Shown one piece after another: positions 61,868 through 64,000 of a DNA stretch of 64,000 nt; position 1 is the first letter of the stretch, and each line of letters opens with the position of its first letter. Source of the DNA: Phoronis australis (Eukaryota; Phoronida; Phoronidae); assembly GCA_002633005.1 (NCBI GenBank), contig NMRA01000559.1:124001-188000 (forward strand), given 5' to 3'. A model generated the notes under the pieces. That model was not told the DNA's origin, did no database searches, and saw only the letters and a program-made list of their open reading frames with translations. The position numbers were made by a program, and so were the translations under genes.

Positions 61868-64000
61868 CAATCTATGCATTTAGGTCTATTATAACAATCG
61901 TAAATGACGTCAATAGGCCAAGGAGTATTGTTTTATTTTCTTTTGTTTAATTCCATTTTTATGGGTCTTTAAAATAAGATCTTCGTAAAACGACCTACTT
62001 TATACATTACCATGCAGGCTCCTCAACAAATTCTATGCCGGGGGATAGTGTGTGTGTCAAGGGAAACTACCATTTTCGTCGTTTCAGTGTCTTGTTTGGA
62101 GTTTTAATAATTTTAGTACCCTGCCCCTGCTCGGGTGGTATCTTGGTCTTCGAGAGAGCAACAGTATAAAGGTACAAGAGTATTCCGCGAATCAGTGTTA
62201 AACCGCTCCGGCCCTCTTCGCAAAAGCTAATCCGTAGTCGCTTCAGTAGCGCCTGAAAGCGATTAAAACCGTAAAGCCTCTACAGAGACACAATCACGAA
62301 ATTAAAACTGAAGAAACCAATTTTTCATATTTTTAAGATTGTTTACAGCATCTTCACCCAGAGAGTGCATTTTTCAGGAATTTTAAACGGTCCTTGATGT
62401 ACGTGATGCTACCACACGGCTTCAGTGGGTTCATGTGTACATGGTGTTGCTGGAGAAAACGTAGGCCTACCGTGGTTTGTAAGCGGGCTGCTCCAAACGC
62501 TCACTGACTCGTGTAAATGCTGCGCCTTCAGGTTTGGCATCACAGTCTGCCAAACGGCCATTACAAACATGTAATTCTGAGAAACTACTACAGGCCACGC
62601 CCACCTAAGTTATTGTTGCAACGATCCCACAAGCGTAGTCAATATGGCGGAAGCTCTTTGAGAGCATACTACAGCAATTAACAGATGCTCTACGATATGT
62701 AGGCTATTGAACATATTTCAATTGAAACTGTTTGGAAGAACTGACGGGTGGTTATTGTTTTGCACCTGGCCCCTATTAAATTAGTCGTCACTGCTGATGA
62801 CTTTGTGTTGCCAACGCAGTATAATGGCCGCCAAAGGAATCCCTGTCCGTACTGTAGCCAATTTCACCAAAGAATCAAAATGTGACGACGTTGGATGAAA
62901 ATTTCACCTCTGAAGAAATCTGACGTTTTGACACCAGGCCAAAAGTCTAATCTTTATATTCAAAATGTAATTCGAAATTGTTTTTGACATCTTCCTTCTT
63001 GCTTCAGTACGAGCTCAAGATAAGTGTCTGAGACTAGCAGATGAGTTTTACTAGTCCAAGGTCGCACTGGGTGACTCCTAGATTTGAGCAACAAAATCCA
63101 GGTAAAATTTTGAAATTTTGAGTCCAGCAGAGTGAAAAATGTCAAAAATAATTTCTAGCTTGATTCTGAGTTCAACAATCAGACCCCTGGCTCGGAACAC
63201 GATTTGTGGCCGCTTACAGAAAGAAAATGAGAACAGCGGTTGCCACGTGCTCGTTTCCAGTTAACCACTAACCATGTGGGAATCAAAACAACTCGGCATT
63301 TAATAAGATGACTTTTATTTTTAAAGATAAACATAAAAAATAAATAAGAAAAGGGTGTTGTACAAAAACTTAAAAGCTGCATCATTAATAACAAAAATAC
63401 AACATAAAAATAACAACTTAGGGCCTGTTTCCGACACTAAAGTCTTAAATTTAGTACTTGTTAATTTGCGCCATAAGGAAAAGGTCAAAAAACAAAGTTG
63501 GTTCTGTTACGAACCCCAACTCATTTCATGACCTGTGTTCAGCCATTAAAAAGAAGAAAACAGTCCCATCAATGTCTCGTTTTTTTTTGAAAAGCAGCAC
63601 AAAGGTAACTGTAGGCAAGGTTTAAAACGTTATGATTTGCCACGTGATGAGTTAAAAACAAACACCAAATACTTTTAGCAGTCTCCAACGGATTTTCTTT
63701 TTTGAAAACGAGAGTAACTATAGAAACTGCACCATCAACCTGATTTTCAAAAAAGGCCAGAATCAACTATGATTTTTAGCCTAATCTCAAAATAAGTCAC
63801 CATTTCACTACAAATAAGAGCAGCTGCTGGGAGTTTTTCCTTAACCTGAACTGAAGTTTCACTTCAACTTGCTTTTAAGCCAGAAAACAGGAAGTACCAC
63901 TGATTAGGAAAAAAAAAGATAGTTGGTCCTGGTCTGTATTTTTGGAAAATAGAGTTCGTGGTGATGTGTTCTGTGGCTCACCTTTCTCAAAAAGAAAATC
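61868..64000. repeat. Second tandem segment, copy 2 with an extra block
   Basis: Starts with a remnant resembling the end of the cagtggcggattta element (gatccgcctctgcaa, 61857-61870) directly after the N. It then follows copy 1 closely until the window ends, at a point matching about 61771. A block at 62134-62925 is absent from copy 1. Confidence 0.8.
62134..62925. other. 792-bp block present in only one tandem copy
   Basis: Copy 1 reads gctcg then ttttgacacc at about 60728-60743. Copy 2 has about 792 bp between the same words. The block shows no inverted ends, target duplication or open frame of note. It may be an insertion in copy 2 or a deletion in copy 1. Confidence 0.65.

Noticed and set aside
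1-64000. CRISPR arrays, tRNA or rRNA genes, operons
   Set aside because: None were seen. The short tandem repeats lack the repeat-spacer pattern and the sequence is eukaryotic nuclear DNA.

Overview
The window is animal nuclear DNA. Short coding blocks are bounded by GT/AG splice sites and kept in phase across introns of a few hundred bases to 5.6 kb, inside AT-leaning sequence full of short inverted-repeat transposons. Nothing bacterial, viral or organellar was seen. The protein families and repeat load fit a marine invertebrate such as a hemichordate, amphioxus or mollusc, but the species cannot be named from this sequence. All readings were made by eye, without searches.

Region 1 (about 3.66 to 32.4 kb, + strand) holds one large gene for a Rho GTPase-activating protein of the ARHGAP29 / ARHGAP45 (HMHA1) / GMIP family. 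I traced 24 coding exons, all phase-compatible, totalling 3,905 nt and about 1,300 residues. Domain order is helical N-terminal segment, F-BAR coiled coil, linker, C1 zinc finger, RhoGAP with its arginine finger, and a long Ser/Thr-rich tail ending in a likely PDZ ligand (PRFV). The true 5' end is upstream or unrecognised. Its introns carry decayed copies of one of its own exons, a 49-bp tandem repeat that copies a splice donor, and several MITE-like elements.

Region 2 (about 32.4 to 45.1 kb) has no gene I can support. It is dominated by repeats, including a roughly 2.2-kb segment present twice in tandem with a single N at the junction, which could be a true duplication or an assembly artefact.

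Region 3 (45.1 to 60.1 kb, + strand) holds two tandem SMP-30/regucalcin/gluconolactonase-family genes, each with five coding exons, the same intron phases and exactly 302 codons plus stop. The downstream copy keeps the metal and substrate residues. The upstream copy is intact in frame but has replaced most of them, so it looks like a pseudoenzyme. Between the exons of the downstream copy sits a fold-back transposon with arms of about 300 bp carrying a broken THAP-domain reading frame.

Region 4 (60.1 to 64 kb) is non-coding sequence repeated in tandem, again with a lone N at the junction. The second copy carries an extra block of about 790 bp.
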